NCBI GenBank assembly: GCA_958296125.1
Contig: OY282444.1
Coordinates: forward strand, 4,883,266-4,947,265
DNA: 64,000 nt
From: an uncultured Poribacteria bacterium
Lineage (GTDB): Bacteria > Poribacteria > WGA-4E > PCPOR2b
Direction of reading: 5' to 3'
Part shown: positions 19,188-27,937 of the stretch, piece by piece
Layout of the letters: every line of letters starts with the position of its first letter
Position numbering within the stretch: position 1 is the stretch's first letter
Notes under the pieces: model-generated
Told to the model about the DNA's origin: nothing
Databases searched by the model: none
What the model saw: only the letters and a program-made list of their open reading frames with translations
Translations under genes and position numbers: made by a program

Positions 19188-19622
19188 CTATTCGCTGATA
19201 CTGGCGCGTAGCAGCTGAGCACCCATCGCCCCGCTCAATAACGGGTGTAAAGCGTTAAAGATAATCCATACCAGCGATCGGACATCGGCACTGATGACGG
19301 TAAAACCTTTCCCGACATCGCTGATGCCGAACCAATTCCAGAAGAAGAGTATAGCTACAGACAGGAATCCGTAGAACAGCGTGTTGGCAGCCAAGAACTC
19401 TTGGACGCTCGAACTCGCATCGGCGCGGCTCATACGAATATAACCGAATATCAACCCCAGTATTATCGAAACGGCAGCGAGCGGGTCAATCCAGCCCCAC
19501 GCGCTGCTGTACGGACTCTCTGCGCTGGAAGTGTGGTAAATCGGCTCAACTACTGTCTGGATGGCGACTATTGCCGCAATAACGATTAGAACAACGCCTA
19601 TGACTCGCTTTAAGGCTTCCAT
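19188..19622 (-). CDS. Four-helix membrane protein, duplicate copy 2
   Basis: A 144-residue paralogue of the adjacent gene, about 94 percent identical by eye (changes include I24V, N43G and N46D). ATG 19622 is chosen because it matches copy 1 exactly and has AAGGAG upstream. The longer frame to 19697 starts in sequence that is not shared. The same four helices are preserved and there is no frameshift. Identical flanks up to TCTCCTT, then divergence, mark the end of the duplication. Unknown function. Confidence 0.75.
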   Translation of the reverse strand: MEALKRVIGVVLIVIAAIVAIQTVVEPIYHTSSAESPYSSAWGWIDPLAAVSIILGLIFGYIRMSRADASSSVQEFLAANTLFYGFLSVAILFFWNWFGISDVGKGFTVISADVRSLVWIIFNALHPLLSGAMGAQLLRASISE

Positions 19623-19726
19623 GAAGATTTTCTCCTTCCGTTCAACGAAATCTAAAGCGATAGGATTACTTCCCATGCGAGTAGTAGTTTTAACCACTCC
19701 CTTAAGAGACCCCGGGCGGTGTATCT

Positions 19727-20047
19727 CTACTGAATGACCGATCGGGGAGTTGCCTCAAGGCGTGTGACTTTGATCTGCGGACGATCCATCATGTCAGGAA
19801 TTTTGGGAGCGATTTTGTTTTTCCAGGTGTCGCTTTCGTAGACCGCTTCATACAACTGCTCCCGCTGCTCCTCACTTTCAAATCGGCGAATCCAAACGTA
19901 CAAATCTTTTTCTTCCTCGCCGACAAAGCTTCCCAAAATCACCATCCCTTTCGAGATCTGGAAGGGGATAATCACCTCTTCCATAAAATTTACCCAGTTT
20001 TCCTCCTGCCCGGGTTTCATTCGATATTGACGAAGTTCAAAGAACAT
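19727..20047 (-). CDS. NIPSNAP family protein
   Basis: A 106-residue NIPSNAP-type ferredoxin-like alpha/beta-barrel protein. 'FFELRQYRMKPGQ' opens the domain and 'YVWIRRFES' the central strand, followed by 'SDTWKNKI'. NIPSNAP domains often dimerise; their bacterial roles are largely undefined. The start is placed at ATG 20047, which has AAGGAG 6 bases upstream; ATG 20053 directly touches the AAGGAG. The neighbours are functionally unrelated. Confidence 0.9.
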   Translation of the reverse strand: MFFELRQYRMKPGQEENWVNFMEEVIIPFQISKGMVILGSFVGEEEKDLYVWIRRFESEEQREQLYEAVYESDTWKNKIAPKIPDMMDRPQIKVTRLEATPRSVIQ

Positions 20048-20251
20048 AACCATCTCCTTGCGTGTTATGGGTTACGGGTGTGCCCTCATGTGATGTCGTT
20101 GAAATTATCCTTACCTGTTATTGTGACCTGTCACGACTAACAAGTGTCAACTGCTACCAATATTATACCAATTTTTCATTGGGATGTGCAAAAAAAATCC
20201 CCCGGTTGAGTAGATCAGCGAATCTTTTGAAATTGAACGTCGAGCTAGCAT

Positions 20252-20280
20252 AAAAAAAGCCCGAGCATATCGCTCGGGCT
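20252..20280 (-). terminator. Rho-independent terminator of the 20302 gene
   Basis: Read on the minus strand, AGCCCGAGC, a 5-base loop and GCTCGGGCT are followed by TTTTTTT. The stem has nine perfect base pairs. It lies 22 bases beyond the stop codon of the prenyltransferase-fold gene. Confidence 0.92.
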
Positions 20281-20301
20281 GTGGTTAATATCGGTTTCAG
20301 G

Positions 20302-21393
20302 CTATTCAGGGTAAGCTGTTGCAAGGGCTATCACCGCATACGAAGTGACAAGCACCGGATCTCGTTCCATCCAACGACTACTCTCGTTGACCCAAAAGCC
20401 TTCAGGATTTTGTTCGTCCATCAGTTTTTCGGCGAGTTCTCTGTACCAATCGTGAGAAACCCCTTTGCCATCGACAATGGTGGATTCACCATAAGTCTTT
20501 AGTGCCTTTGCCATTGTATGGTAGTTGTAGAAGAGGCCCTGCTGCTCCATACCGTAATTTTCTTCAACCGTAAAGTGTTTCTGGATCCAGTCCACCGCCC
20601 CCTGCACGCGGGGATCGTTTCGGTCAACCTTGGCGTAGATGAAACTCAACACCCCAGCGTAGGTCATGCTGGCGTAGGACCGGTGATTCTCCGCTTTGCT
20701 CTCGCCGTCAGGAGCATAGATAAAGCCGCCATCGTCCCCCGCCCAATCTTGGTCGTTGGTTTCGCTACGATTCTGGCATCTTTCGAGGAATTTAATCGCT
20801 TTGTTCCACACCTCTGGATCATCAGACCCGCTCTCCTTGAGCGCTTGTATGGCGAAACTCATATTGGATAGGTCGTGAACGCTTTCCCGGCTCCCGTAGC
20901 CGATTCCCCCAAAGTAGACATCGCTTTCATCTGTCACCTGAAGGCTTTTGATGAAACCCTGCGCTTTGGCGATTGCCGCGTCATATTCCGGATTCTTTGC
21001 GGATGAGAGTGCCATGAGCGAAACGGAGGTATTATAATTCGGCAGGGCAGGCTGCATTTCAACGTTATAAATCCCACCGTTGGGCTGCTGCATCGCCAGC
21101 AACGCTTGAATAGATTTCTGGATGAAGGGATGCTCTGCCTCCGCGTACCGGTTTTGTGGGTGGCGCAGAAAGGCGGTGACTGCCAATCCTGTTATACCGG
21201 GGTGATGCCTAAACAGTCCACTATCCTCCTGCTGCATTTTCAACCATTCCAATCCCCGATCGATTGCTGCCAGCACTTTCGGATTCAAATCTTGGTAATC
21301 AGAACCGGCATGGTTATCGCCATACAGGGGTTGGCTCCAGAGGATGAGTGCGAATAAAACGGTTGTGTATTTGTGTCCATTTGTTAATCTCAT
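20302..21393 (-). CDS. Secreted prenyltransferase/squalene-oxidase repeat protein
   Basis: A 363-residue protein with a signal peptide ('TTVLFALILWSQPLYG'), so it is exported. The mature part has repeated alpha-alpha units of the terpenoid cyclase/prenyltransferase toroid: 'GLEWLKMQQEDSGLF', 'IQALLAMQQPNGGIY', 'FLERCQNRS...DGGFIY' and 'EKLMDEQNPEGFW'. No DxDD or DDxD cyclase motif is evident, so it is more likely a binding or structural toroid than an active cyclase. It is a single gene with its own terminator. Similar secreted proteins are frequent in Planctomycetes and Poribacteria. Confidence 0.85.
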   Translation of the reverse strand: MRLTNGHKYTTVLFALILWSQPLYGDNHAGSDYQDLNPKVLAAIDRGLEWLKMQQEDSGLFRHHPGITGLAVTAFLRHPQNRYAEAEHPFIQKSIQALLAMQQPNGGIYNVEMQPALPNYNTSVSLMALSSAKNPEYDAAIAKAQGFIKSLQVTDESDVYFGGIGYGSRESVHDLSNMSFAIQALKESGSDDPEVWNKAIKFLERCQNRSETNDQDWAGDDGGFIYAPDGESKAENHRSYASMTYAGVLSFIYAKVDRNDPRVQGAVDWIQKHFTVEENYGMEQQGLFYNYHTMAKALKTYGESTIVDGKGVSHDWYRELAEKLMDEQNPEGFWVNESSRWMERDPVLVTSYAVIALATAYPE

Positions 21394-21615
21394 GTTGTAT
21401 AATCTCCATTATGTTTGGAATTGAATTGACTTTGGGCAAAGCGGATAACATCGTTTTGCCCAGCTTCTTGGTTCTATGGTCAGTAAACTAGTGATAGATA
21501 ACAAGCAAGTACCGTGCCAATTACCGAATACCGTATCTATTGGCTTTCGCAGCAATATCCGCCCCCCTAGTGTTCAATAAATGAACGAGGGTGTTCATGA
21601 AATGGTCAGATACTC

Positions 21616-22650
21616 TCAAAACTGCACCGCCTCCCCGGTTTCCGAGGAACGCATCGCAGCGTCATAAACCTGCATCGCCCGTCTGACTTCCTCCGGCTTG
21701 ACAATCAGTTCCGATCCCTTGTTCAGGACATCGGAGATATTCTGATAGTACGACTTCCATGACCCCCTGACGCTCTCAACCACAAGTTCGCGCTGCTCAC
21801 CATCCGCTTCGGTCCAGACTTTTGCATAGGTGTCCGGTGCCTCTGCTGCGGCATCGATGTTCCCTGCCACCATCGGTCTCTCCTGCGGGTCCAATCCGTA
21901 CTTAATTAATCCTCCGAGATCGCCGAGGACGTACCAGCGCGGCTTTTCCACCTTTGCCAAGTTGCCCACTTCAATCTGATAACGGACATCGTTCTCAAAT
22001 TTAATCAGCAGGTTCGCATAGTTGCCGATGTCAGTATCCCACCGGGCCCCGTAATGCACGTCACAGAAAACAGTTCTGATCGGCGCGGGGACTAGTTGTA
22101 GGGCTTGATCAACGAAGTGTGCGGGCCAATCGAAGAGGATGCCCCCGCTCCGCTTTTTAACACCCCGCCAACTTCTCGGTAGACCGTATCTCATGATGGC
22201 AACCTGAAACAGGTACGGTCTGCCGAGGAGCCCATCCGCGATCACCTTTTTAACGGTCAGATAGTCCCAATCCCAACGGCGATTGTGAAAGATGCTCAAC
22301 ATGACATTGTTGCGCTGAGCCGCGTCGATCATCGCATCGGCTTCGGCGGCATTCATACACATCACCTTGTCCGTAACGAGGTGCTTGCCCGCCTCCATCG
22401 CCCGGATCGCCAGCTCGGCGTGCGTGTCGTGTGGTGTGGCGAGGATAACAAGGTTTACGTCCTTGTCTGCGATGACCTGATCGATGGTCTCGTAGAGTTT
22501 TACGTTGGGGTGGGCTTGTGCGGCGGCTTGTCGTCTTTCAGGGCTCCGCGCTGCAATCGCATATAGGTTGAGCCCCGCCGCCAGACCGACGAGGTAGGTG
22601 TGGAAAGATTGACCGGCATAGCCGTATCCGATAACTGCTGTGTTTATCAT
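21616..22650 (-). CDS. Gfo/Idh/MocA family oxidoreductase
   Basis: A 344-residue NAD(P)-dependent oxidoreductase. The Rossmann motif is 'VIGYGYAGQSFH' at the N-terminus, followed by 'LVTDKVMCMN' in place of the usual EKP motif, with the Lys conserved in type. 'SIFHNRRWDWDY' and 'GGILFDWPAHFVDQAL' hold the catalytic-region His/Asp residues. The family oxidises or reduces sugars and polyols. AAGGAG precedes the ATG. The upstream MDR dehydrogenase gene is 51 bases away on the same strand, so the two likely form a sugar-metabolism operon. Confidence 0.92.
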   Translation of the reverse strand: MINTAVIGYGYAGQSFHTYLVGLAAGLNLYAIAARSPERRQAAAQAHPNVKLYETIDQVIADKDVNLVILATPHDTHAELAIRAMEAGKHLVTDKVMCMNAAEADAMIDAAQRNNVMLSIFHNRRWDWDYLTVKKVIADGLLGRPYLFQVAIMRYGLPRSWRGVKKRSGGILFDWPAHFVDQALQLVPAPIRTVFCDVHYGARWDTDIGNYANLLIKFENDVRYQIEVGNLAKVEKPRWYVLGDLGGLIKYGLDPQERPMVAGNIDAAAEAPDTYAKVWTEADGEQRELVVESVRGSWKSYYQNISDVLNKGSELIVKPEEVRRAMQVYDAAMRSSETGEAVQF

Positions 22651-22701
22651 GGAATCTCCTTCTGTGTCAGCGTTTTGTCAAATCATAATGTCCAATGATG
22701 A

Positions 22702-23697
22702 TTAATCTTCCCAATTCAATACAACCCCCAATAGATTCTGATCCCACTCCATCAACAGTTGATATGCCTCCGCAGCCTGATGCCCCGGCAGCCGGTGGGT
22801 AATCAACGGAGCGACAACAATACGGTGGCGCGCGATAAGCTGCAGCGATAATTCCCAATCGTCACGGAGCGTCCAGAAATTCGCAGAGGATTCGTGGCGG
22901 GGACGCACCGAATTATGGGCACCTAGCACCGTCAAGCCTTTTTGGTGGACATCGCGGTAAAAGTTCACCCGCTCCGTCTCTCCCCGTGTGCTGGCAAGTA
23001 GGACCACCCGCCCACACCAGTCCGCCAATTGAAAAGCGGTATTAACCACCGCCGGATGCCCTGTCGCTTCAATAACGACAGCCAAACCTTTGCCTCCGGT
23101 GATTCCGCCAAGCTGGTCATCGAAAGCGTCAGTCTCTGGGTTTAAAGTGTAATCCGCCCCGACCCGTGTGGCAAGTGTTAAGCGGCTATCAGACAGATCT
23201 GCTGTAATCACAGGCAACCCACCGCTGAGTTTCGCAAGTTGCAGCCCAAATAGACCGATTAAACCGCCGCCCAACACCAGCACTGATTCCCCAAGCTCAA
23301 TCTTGGCTTTCCGAACCCCCTGTAGCGCAATGGTACATAGGTTGAAGAAGACCCCTTCTTCCGATGATAACGCCGCCTCCGTTACTTTGAGAAGGCTATC
23401 TGGCGTATCGACAAAATGGCTTGTATGCCCCTTGGACGAAACGACACGATCGCCGATATCGAAACCGTCCACATCTCCACCGCTATCAATGACCACTCCG
23501 ATATTACTGTAGCCGGGGTATGATGGGTAGCGGCCCTGTGCATTGGGAAGTCCGAGTAGGAAAGCACGCTCTGTGCCTGGGCTAATAAGGGAACATTCGG
23601 TCGCCACCAGAATCTCATTATCCCCAAGAGGCGGGACCTCAAATTCCTCAATTTCAACCTTCGCCCGGCTGGGCCAAACCACTCTTTGTCCTTTCAT
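22702..23697 (-). CDS. Medium-chain dehydrogenase/reductase, zinc-independent type
   Basis: A 331-residue MDR protein. The catalytic domain carries 'CSLISPGTERAF' in place of zinc-ligand motifs and 'PGYSNIGVVIDSG', and 'VLVLGGGLIGLFGLQLA' binds NAD(P). This SPGTE signature belongs to a subgroup commonly encoded beside Gfo/Idh enzymes, as here. The typical catalytic-zinc Cys/His set is not seen, so I infer a non-zinc or altered mechanism. GGAGG lies 6 bases before the start. First gene of the operon with 21616. Confidence 0.9.
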   Translation of the reverse strand: MKGQRVVWPSRAKVEIEEFEVPPLGDNEILVATECSLISPGTERAFLLGLPNAQGRYPSYPGYSNIGVVIDSGGDVDGFDIGDRVVSSKGHTSHFVDTPDSLLKVTEAALSSEEGVFFNLCTIALQGVRKAKIELGESVLVLGGGLIGLFGLQLAKLSGGLPVITADLSDSRLTLATRVGADYTLNPETDAFDDQLGGITGGKGLAVVIEATGHPAVVNTAFQLADWCGRVVLLASTRGETERVNFYRDVHQKGLTVLGAHNSVRPRHESSANFWTLRDDWELSLQLIARHRIVVAPLITHRLPGHQAAEAYQLLMEWDQNLLGVVLNWED

Positions 23698-23720
23698 CCG
23701 TTCCTCCTAAGTGGGCGGAT

Positions 23721-23748
23721 AACAGTTTTTACAGACACAGAAACTGTT
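23721..23748. promoter_or_regulatory. Inverted repeat AACAGTTT/AAACTGTT upstream of the MDR gene
   Basis: A perfect 8-base inverted repeat with a 12-base centre lies 24 bases before the minus-strand MDR start. It could be an operator or leader hairpin; no regulator gene is adjacent. The surrounding gap 23698-24046 otherwise holds the promoter of the divergent gene and a small hairpin at 23834-23850. Confidence 0.35.
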
Positions 23749-23902
23749 GTCTATTTCTGGACACCCACTGCGTAAAAAAATAATACGATAAGGGCTATGT
23801 GTGGTTCAGTATACAACACCCCCAACTGAAAATCTATCATAAAATGATAGGGTTGTTTCGGGTGACAGCGTGATTAATTTTTACGGAACTGCACGATTTA
23901 GA

Positions 23903-23931
23903 TTGAACGGATTGTTAAGACACACTATAAT
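23903..23931 (+). promoter_or_regulatory. Promoter of the DUF5916 gene
   Basis: TTGAAC (23903-23908), a 17-base spacer and a perfect TATAAT (23926-23931). It is followed by a short direct repeat TAATAATATGAAT and lies about 115 bases before the start codon. Confidence 0.6.
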
Positions 23932-24046
23932 AATATGAATTAATAATATGAATTGCTACTTCTCTTGAAAAAACCGAGTTTTTGCTCTCGTCTCCCAAAA
24001 GAAAAAGTAATGTGCATTATATCCTAAAAGGAATTTGGAGGAATGG

Positions 24047-26371
24047 ATGGTCAAATTTTTATTAATGTTAGTTGTGGTGGGCACACTTGCGGTTGCCTTG
24101 AACACGATCTACGCAGAAGCGGATCCGATGATCAGGAAGATCGCGGCTGTTGAGACCGATTCACCGCCAAAAATTGATGGAAAACTCGACGATCCGTGTT
24201 GGCAAAAGGCGGTGCAGACCGGCGACTTTATTCAATTTGAGCCAAATGCAGGCGAGCCTGCCAGTCATAAAACGAGGGTCTACCTACTTTACGATCAGAA
24301 TCGGCTGTATGTCGGCTTTGAATGTTTCAAGAGTGATATGAATATCCTCGCCGCTAATTCTGTCCAGCGAGACTCGTTCTTCTTCTCGGATGACCACGTC
24401 GAAATCTTGATTGACACCTATCTCGATCAGCGTAACTGCTACGCTTTTGCGTTAAACCCGCTCAGCACACAGACTGACCGACGGATAACTAACGAGGGGG
24501 GGAATGTGAGACGGAATAGCTCTAATGTTGGTTCTGCTATCTCTTGGGACTGCGATTGGTCTGGCTATGCGGCGAAATACGAAGATCGATGGACAGCGGA
24601 GTTTTCCATCCCATTTGCGGAACTCCGTTTTCCGCAGAAGAACCCCCACGCGGTTTGGGGAATCAACTTTTGGCGGAATGACGAGTCGCAGCAGGAGGAG
24701 TTGTCCTGGGTTGAACTTGGGGGGCGGCAGTACGCCGTTTCACAGTTTGGGCATCTGACAGGCTTGCCGTTGGATCAACTGGTTACAAAACGTCCGTTAG
24801 AGATTAAACCTTACGGCACCCTAAAGCCGGAGAAAATAGGCGATCAGGACCTCGAATTAAACACCGCCGCGGGCATTGATATCCGGTATCCTTTCTCAAG
24901 CGTGACGGCCGACTTCACGCTCAATCCCGATTTCGCACAGATTGAGGCGGATCCAGATCTGGTCAACCTGTCGGATATCCCGCTCCGTTTTCCAGAGAAA
25001 CGCCCATTCTTCTTGGAAGGAAACGAACTTTTCCAGACACCGGTTGAGCTGTTTTATAGTCGCCGTGTTGAGGATCTCATGTATGGAGGGAAGGTCATTG
25101 GCAAGCTGAGTGATTATAATTTCGCCTTCCTGAACGCACAGGCAGGACCGGAGAACGCAGCGTTCAGGACAACGTCGCGGTTCAGTAACGATCTCAATCG
25201 GGAAATGCTCACGCGGGATTTGCACAAAGTCTTTGAGCGGAATGACATCTCCCTTTCCAAAATCGAAAATCTCTATGTTCGCATCAAGGATAAAGATAGC
25301 AAGTGGTTGGTAACGGATGTAGTGGAAGAGAAACAGTACACTATCATAGAGCAGGGCGATCGGCTTAACGTTTACGAAGTTGACGCGGATCATCTGCCGG
25401 CTGATGAATACAACTATTCCGTTTTCCGTGTGCAGCGGGAACTTGGCAGAAACTCGTCTATTGGACTGTTGGGGGTGAACAAACAGGGGGAGAATCGCTA
25501 CGACCGAGCGTCGGGGATTGATGCCCGTTTTCGGCTGCCCGCTGATGTCAATCTCAACCTTGAATACGCCAGAGAGTGGAAGTCGGCTATTGAGGGCGAG
25601 ACCCCCATCAGCGATGATATAATCTTTGCCGAATTTTCTCGCCGAGCGAATGTATTTTCTTTCGAGGCGCGATATATCGACATCGGAGAAAATTTTGATG
25701 TGGAGACCGGTTTTATTCCGAGGACGGATCGGCGGGGCATCGAGTTTACCACCCGGTACAATAAGCAATACGCGGGGTTGGTGCAACGCTTGCGCGGCGA
25801 GGGCGTATATGACCGCCTGTATAACCATGCGGGTGAACTGACCAACGAACGCTATCAGATTCGTGGGTTGATTGGGGTTAAGAATATCTTCCTTTTCACC
25901 GGGCCAGAATGGTACTATCATGTCAATGATGACGGTGTGGCTTATACGGATAAAGTGCTGAATTTCTTCACTGGTTGGTTTCCCCCCAAATGGGTGAGGA
26001 TTCGGAACTTCGGATCAGTCGGCATCCGAGACGATAAAGATACTTTCTTCATTCGTCCGGAAATAACGATCCGCCCGACAGCGAAGCTAGATTTGGAGCT
26101 GACCCTGCAGCGTTTGGCGGAAGATGGTGAACTGGAACAGTGGACACGCCGTTTTGCTATCAACTATCAATTCACACAACGGATGTTCTTCCGCTCTAGC
26201 GCAGAGCTTACGATTGATGATGAGCGACGGATTTTCGCGCTGTTCGCTCACGAATATTTGCCAGAAAGCACGGTCTTTCTGGTCTACAACAATAATCGCG
26301 AAAAAGATGGCAAAACGGATCAGATTGTCTTTGTGAAATTGTCACACCTACTCAAAGTTGGGCTATTTTAG
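24047..26371 (+). CDS. DUF5916 outer-membrane protein with CBM9-like N-terminal domain
   Basis: A 774-residue exported protein. ATG 24047 has GGAGG 5 bases upstream and starts a signal peptide ('FLLMLVVVGTLAVALNTIYA'). Residues about 30-230 form a carbohydrate-binding-family-9-like sandwich ('PPKIDGKLDDPCWQKA', 'LYVGFECF', 'DDHVEILIDTYLD', 'WTAEFSIPFAEL'). The DUF5916 block 'TLNPDFAQIEADP' and 'PEKRPFFLEG' follows, then a beta-rich barrel-like C-terminus. It is probably an outer-membrane protein handling glycans or other polymers; the ligand is unknown. It is transcribed alone and divergently from the MDR/Gfo pair. Confidence 0.88.
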   Translation: MVKFLLMLVVVGTLAVALNTIYAEADPMIRKIAAVETDSPPKIDGKLDDPCWQKAVQTGDFIQFEPNAGEPASHKTRVYLLYDQNRLYVGFECFKSDMNILAANSVQRDSFFFSDDHVEILIDTYLDQRNCYAFALNPLSTQTDRRITNEGGNVRRNSSNVGSAISWDCDWSGYAAKYEDRWTAEFSIPFAELRFPQKNPHAVWGINFWRNDESQQEELSWVELGGRQYAVSQFGHLTGLPLDQLVTKRPLEIKPYGTLKPEKIGDQDLELNTAAGIDIRYPFSSVTADFTLNPDFAQIEADPDLVNLSDIPLRFPEKRPFFLEGNELFQTPVELFYSRRVEDLMYGGKVIGKLSDYNFAFLNAQAGPENAAFRTTSRFSNDLNREMLTRDLHKVFERNDISLSKIENLYVRIKDKDSKWLVTDVVEEKQYTIIEQGDRLNVYEVDADHLPADEYNYSVFRVQRELGRNSSIGLLGVNKQGENRYDRASGIDARFRLPADVNLNLEYAREWKSAIEGETPISDDIIFAEFSRRANVFSFEARYIDIGENFDVETGFIPRTDRRGIEFTTRYNKQYAGLVQRLRGEGVYDRLYNHAGELTNERYQIRGLIGVKNIFLFTGPEWYYHVNDDGVAYTDKVLNFFTGWFPPKWVRIRNFGSVGIRDDKDTFFIRPEITIRPTAKLDLELTLQRLAEDGELEQWTRRFAINYQFTQRMFFRSSAELTIDDERRIFALFAHEYLPESTVFLVYNNNREKDGKTDQIVFVKLSHLLKVGLF

Positions 26372-26504
26372 AATGCCGTAGGGGCACCGTAAAATCTCAA
26401 CTGGGTTGGGGAGAACAACTGCTTGAGATGTCCCCTAAGCTAATTGGACATGTCGAATTGGTGAAGGGAGCGATTATACAGATGGGGCCAGCAGCTGCAA
26501 ATAT

Positions 26505-26609
26505 ATGTTAAGCAGAATGACCTTTGAAGTCCTTTCTGAAGAGGATACCTTGACTGGTGACGATGTGATTCCGGAGTTTCAGTGTCGCGTTACCGAGCAC
26601 TTTGAATAA
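26505..26609 (+). pseudogene. Possible Uma2-type C-terminal fragment
   Basis: A 34-codon frame encodes 'FEVLSEEDTLTGDDVIPEF' and then 'CRVTEHFE', which looks like the tail of Uma2/DUF820 nuclease-like proteins (a 'DTLTGDDVIPEF-VTELF' type ending). No upstream body of the family is visible, so it would be a remnant. It could also be a chance frame. Confidence 0.35.
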
Positions 26610-26640
26610 CAAACCAAATTTTTAAGGAGACCACCAAACT

Positions 26641-26874
26641 ATGGATGCAAAGTTAAAAAAGATTCAGATTACCCCTGTGAAATTCAACAAGGATGGCGAT
26701 GTACAGAAGGAAGAGTTTGCCATGCTCACCTTTGAGGTGCCGCTTGATAGTCTCACGCAGCGGCAGGAGGTCGTGAGCTTATTTGAACTCCTCAGTCGTG
26801 AGTGGGTGAAGATCGAAGTTGAAGGAGAGTCGATTCCAGCGGGCGAAAGTACCCAGCTTGGAGCGGCTGTATAA
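26641..26874 (+). CDS. Small hypothetical protein (77 aa)
   Basis: A 77-residue acidic and basic mixed protein beginning 'MDAKLKKIQITPVKF' with a middle segment 'EFAMLTFEVPLDSL'. AAGGAG lies about 13 bases upstream. No signal, helix or metal motif is apparent, and I recognise no family. The ORF ends 5 bases before the MGMT gene, so the two are probably cotranscribed. The strand-like composition and lack of Cys suggest a small beta-rich protein, possibly of phage or conflict-related origin given the neighbouring accessory patch; that is speculative. Confidence 0.6.
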   Translation: MDAKLKKIQITPVKFNKDGDVQKEEFAMLTFEVPLDSLTQRQEVVSLFELLSREWVKIEVEGESIPAGESTQLGAAV

Positions 26875-26879
26875 CCGCT

Positions 26880-27395
26880 ATGAATTACACCTGTTTCAAA
26901 TCGTCATTTGGCTGGGTCGGTGTCGCCAGATCAGATCGAGGGATTGCTCGCGTTACTTTTGGGGCACCGACGGACGCAGCTGTGACGAATCGACTGTGCA
27001 ACGGTTCGCACGGTAAACGGGGTTTACACCCACTCACCCCCAATCCCCTTGATCCGGAACTGCTGAAAGTGGCAGCGTTACTGACGGAATATTTCAATGG
27101 CGTGCCGGTTGATTTTGATATTAAACTCGATTTAGCTGCCGGGACCCCGTTTCAGCAGCGCGTTTGGGAAACTGCCCTCCGGATTCCTTACGGTCAGGCC
27201 CAAACCTACGGCTGGATTGCGCGAGAAATCGGTAAGCCGAACGCCGTGCGAGCGGTTGGTGGGGCGATGGGCGCGAATCCGCTGGCGATTATTGTGCCGT
27301 GCCACCGTGTCCTCCGTAGCGATGGGGGGCTCGGCGGTTATGCGGGTGGATTGCACTGGAAGCGGAAACTGCTCGCGATGGAACACAGAAGCTGA
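26880..27395 (+). CDS. Methylated-DNA-[protein]-cysteine S-methyltransferase
   Basis: A 171-residue O6-alkylguanine-DNA alkyltransferase. The active site 'IIVPCHRVLRSDGGLGGYAGG' is seen as PCHRV with the suicide Cys. It is preceded by the helix-turn-helix and Arg finger 'IPYGQAQTYGWIAREIGKPNAVRAVGGAMGANP' (blocks YGQ, AREIG, RAVG-A-NP). It transfers alkyl groups from guanine or thymine to itself, repairing DNA in the cytoplasm. Length and domain order match Ogt/AGT. The start ATG lies 5 bases after the small upstream ORF. Confidence 0.94.
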   Translation: MNYTCFKSSFGWVGVARSDRGIARVTFGAPTDAAVTNRLCNGSHGKRGLHPLTPNPLDPELLKVAALLTEYFNGVPVDFDIKLDLAAGTPFQQRVWETALRIPYGQAQTYGWIAREIGKPNAVRAVGGAMGANPLAIIVPCHRVLRSDGGLGGYAGGLHWKRKLLAMEHRS

Positions 27396-27422
27396 AGCGG
27401 TTTGAATAATCTGAAAAATTGA

Positions 27423-27851
27423 GAACCAAAAGGATTGTTAAAGCAGGAGAAGCCCGATGCAGCTTGGGATCACCTTGTTGATGCACAGATGGAAGCAACT
27501 AGGGCCGCTAAAGCACATGACTGTTTTCGACATCTAGAACATTGCTACCATCGCCTAGAAATGATTGAGAAAATAGTATTTCCTCCCCAAGTGTTTGTCA
27601 GTGGGGGAGTTATTGTATATAAACAGGAGTGTTCAATCTGCGGTGAAGACTATGGTGAATGTGAACATTTTGCAGGAAAGCCATATATGGGTGAATTCTG
27701 CTATGTAACTGTTAAAGATGTACACTCAGATCACTTATCGTTCGTTGAAAATCCTGCGGATAAACGGTGTAGGGTAACTTCTTTTAATACTAACGGTGGC
27801 TCGCGTAATTGGATGACTTGGACGATAGAGAAGGATGATGAAAACATATAA
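27423..27851 (+). pseudogene. 5'-truncated zinc-motif protein fragment
   Basis: The frame is open only from 27423 (a TGA precedes it) and has no good ATG; TTG 27435 gives 138 residues. The sequence starts abruptly inside a helical region. It then has 'CSICGEDYGECEHFAGKPYMGEFC', whose four ligands (C-x2-C-x4-C-x2-H) make a probable zinc site. I recognise this as a recurring hypothetical family but not a function. The most likely reading is a tail of a longer gene joined to the MGMT side by rearrangement. A functional short protein from TTG is the alternative. Confidence 0.5.
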
Positions 27852-27937
27852 CAGTTGCACGCATAGGGATAGCCAAAATATCTGACAACTACAAATGAAA
27901 CGCAGGTCGAAGAATCTCGGAACGGAGAGGTGACAAG

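Larger units (their letters stand above)
18620..19637. repeat. Direct tandem duplication, copies 18620-19102 and 19155-19637
   Basis: The two 483-base copies are offset by 535 bases without indels and differ at scattered positions. Each carries one membrane-protein gene with its ribosome site. Immediately before copy two lies a 22-base fragment (19133-19154) matching 18452-18473 inside the STAS gene. This is the trace expected if a larger unit was duplicated and then lost 146 bases internally. Confidence 0.85.

Noticed and set aside
24896-25921. Long minus-strand frame of 341 residues
   Set aside because: It lies wholly opposite the DUF5916 coding frame, which has signal peptide, domain motifs and a promoter; the antisense frame has none.
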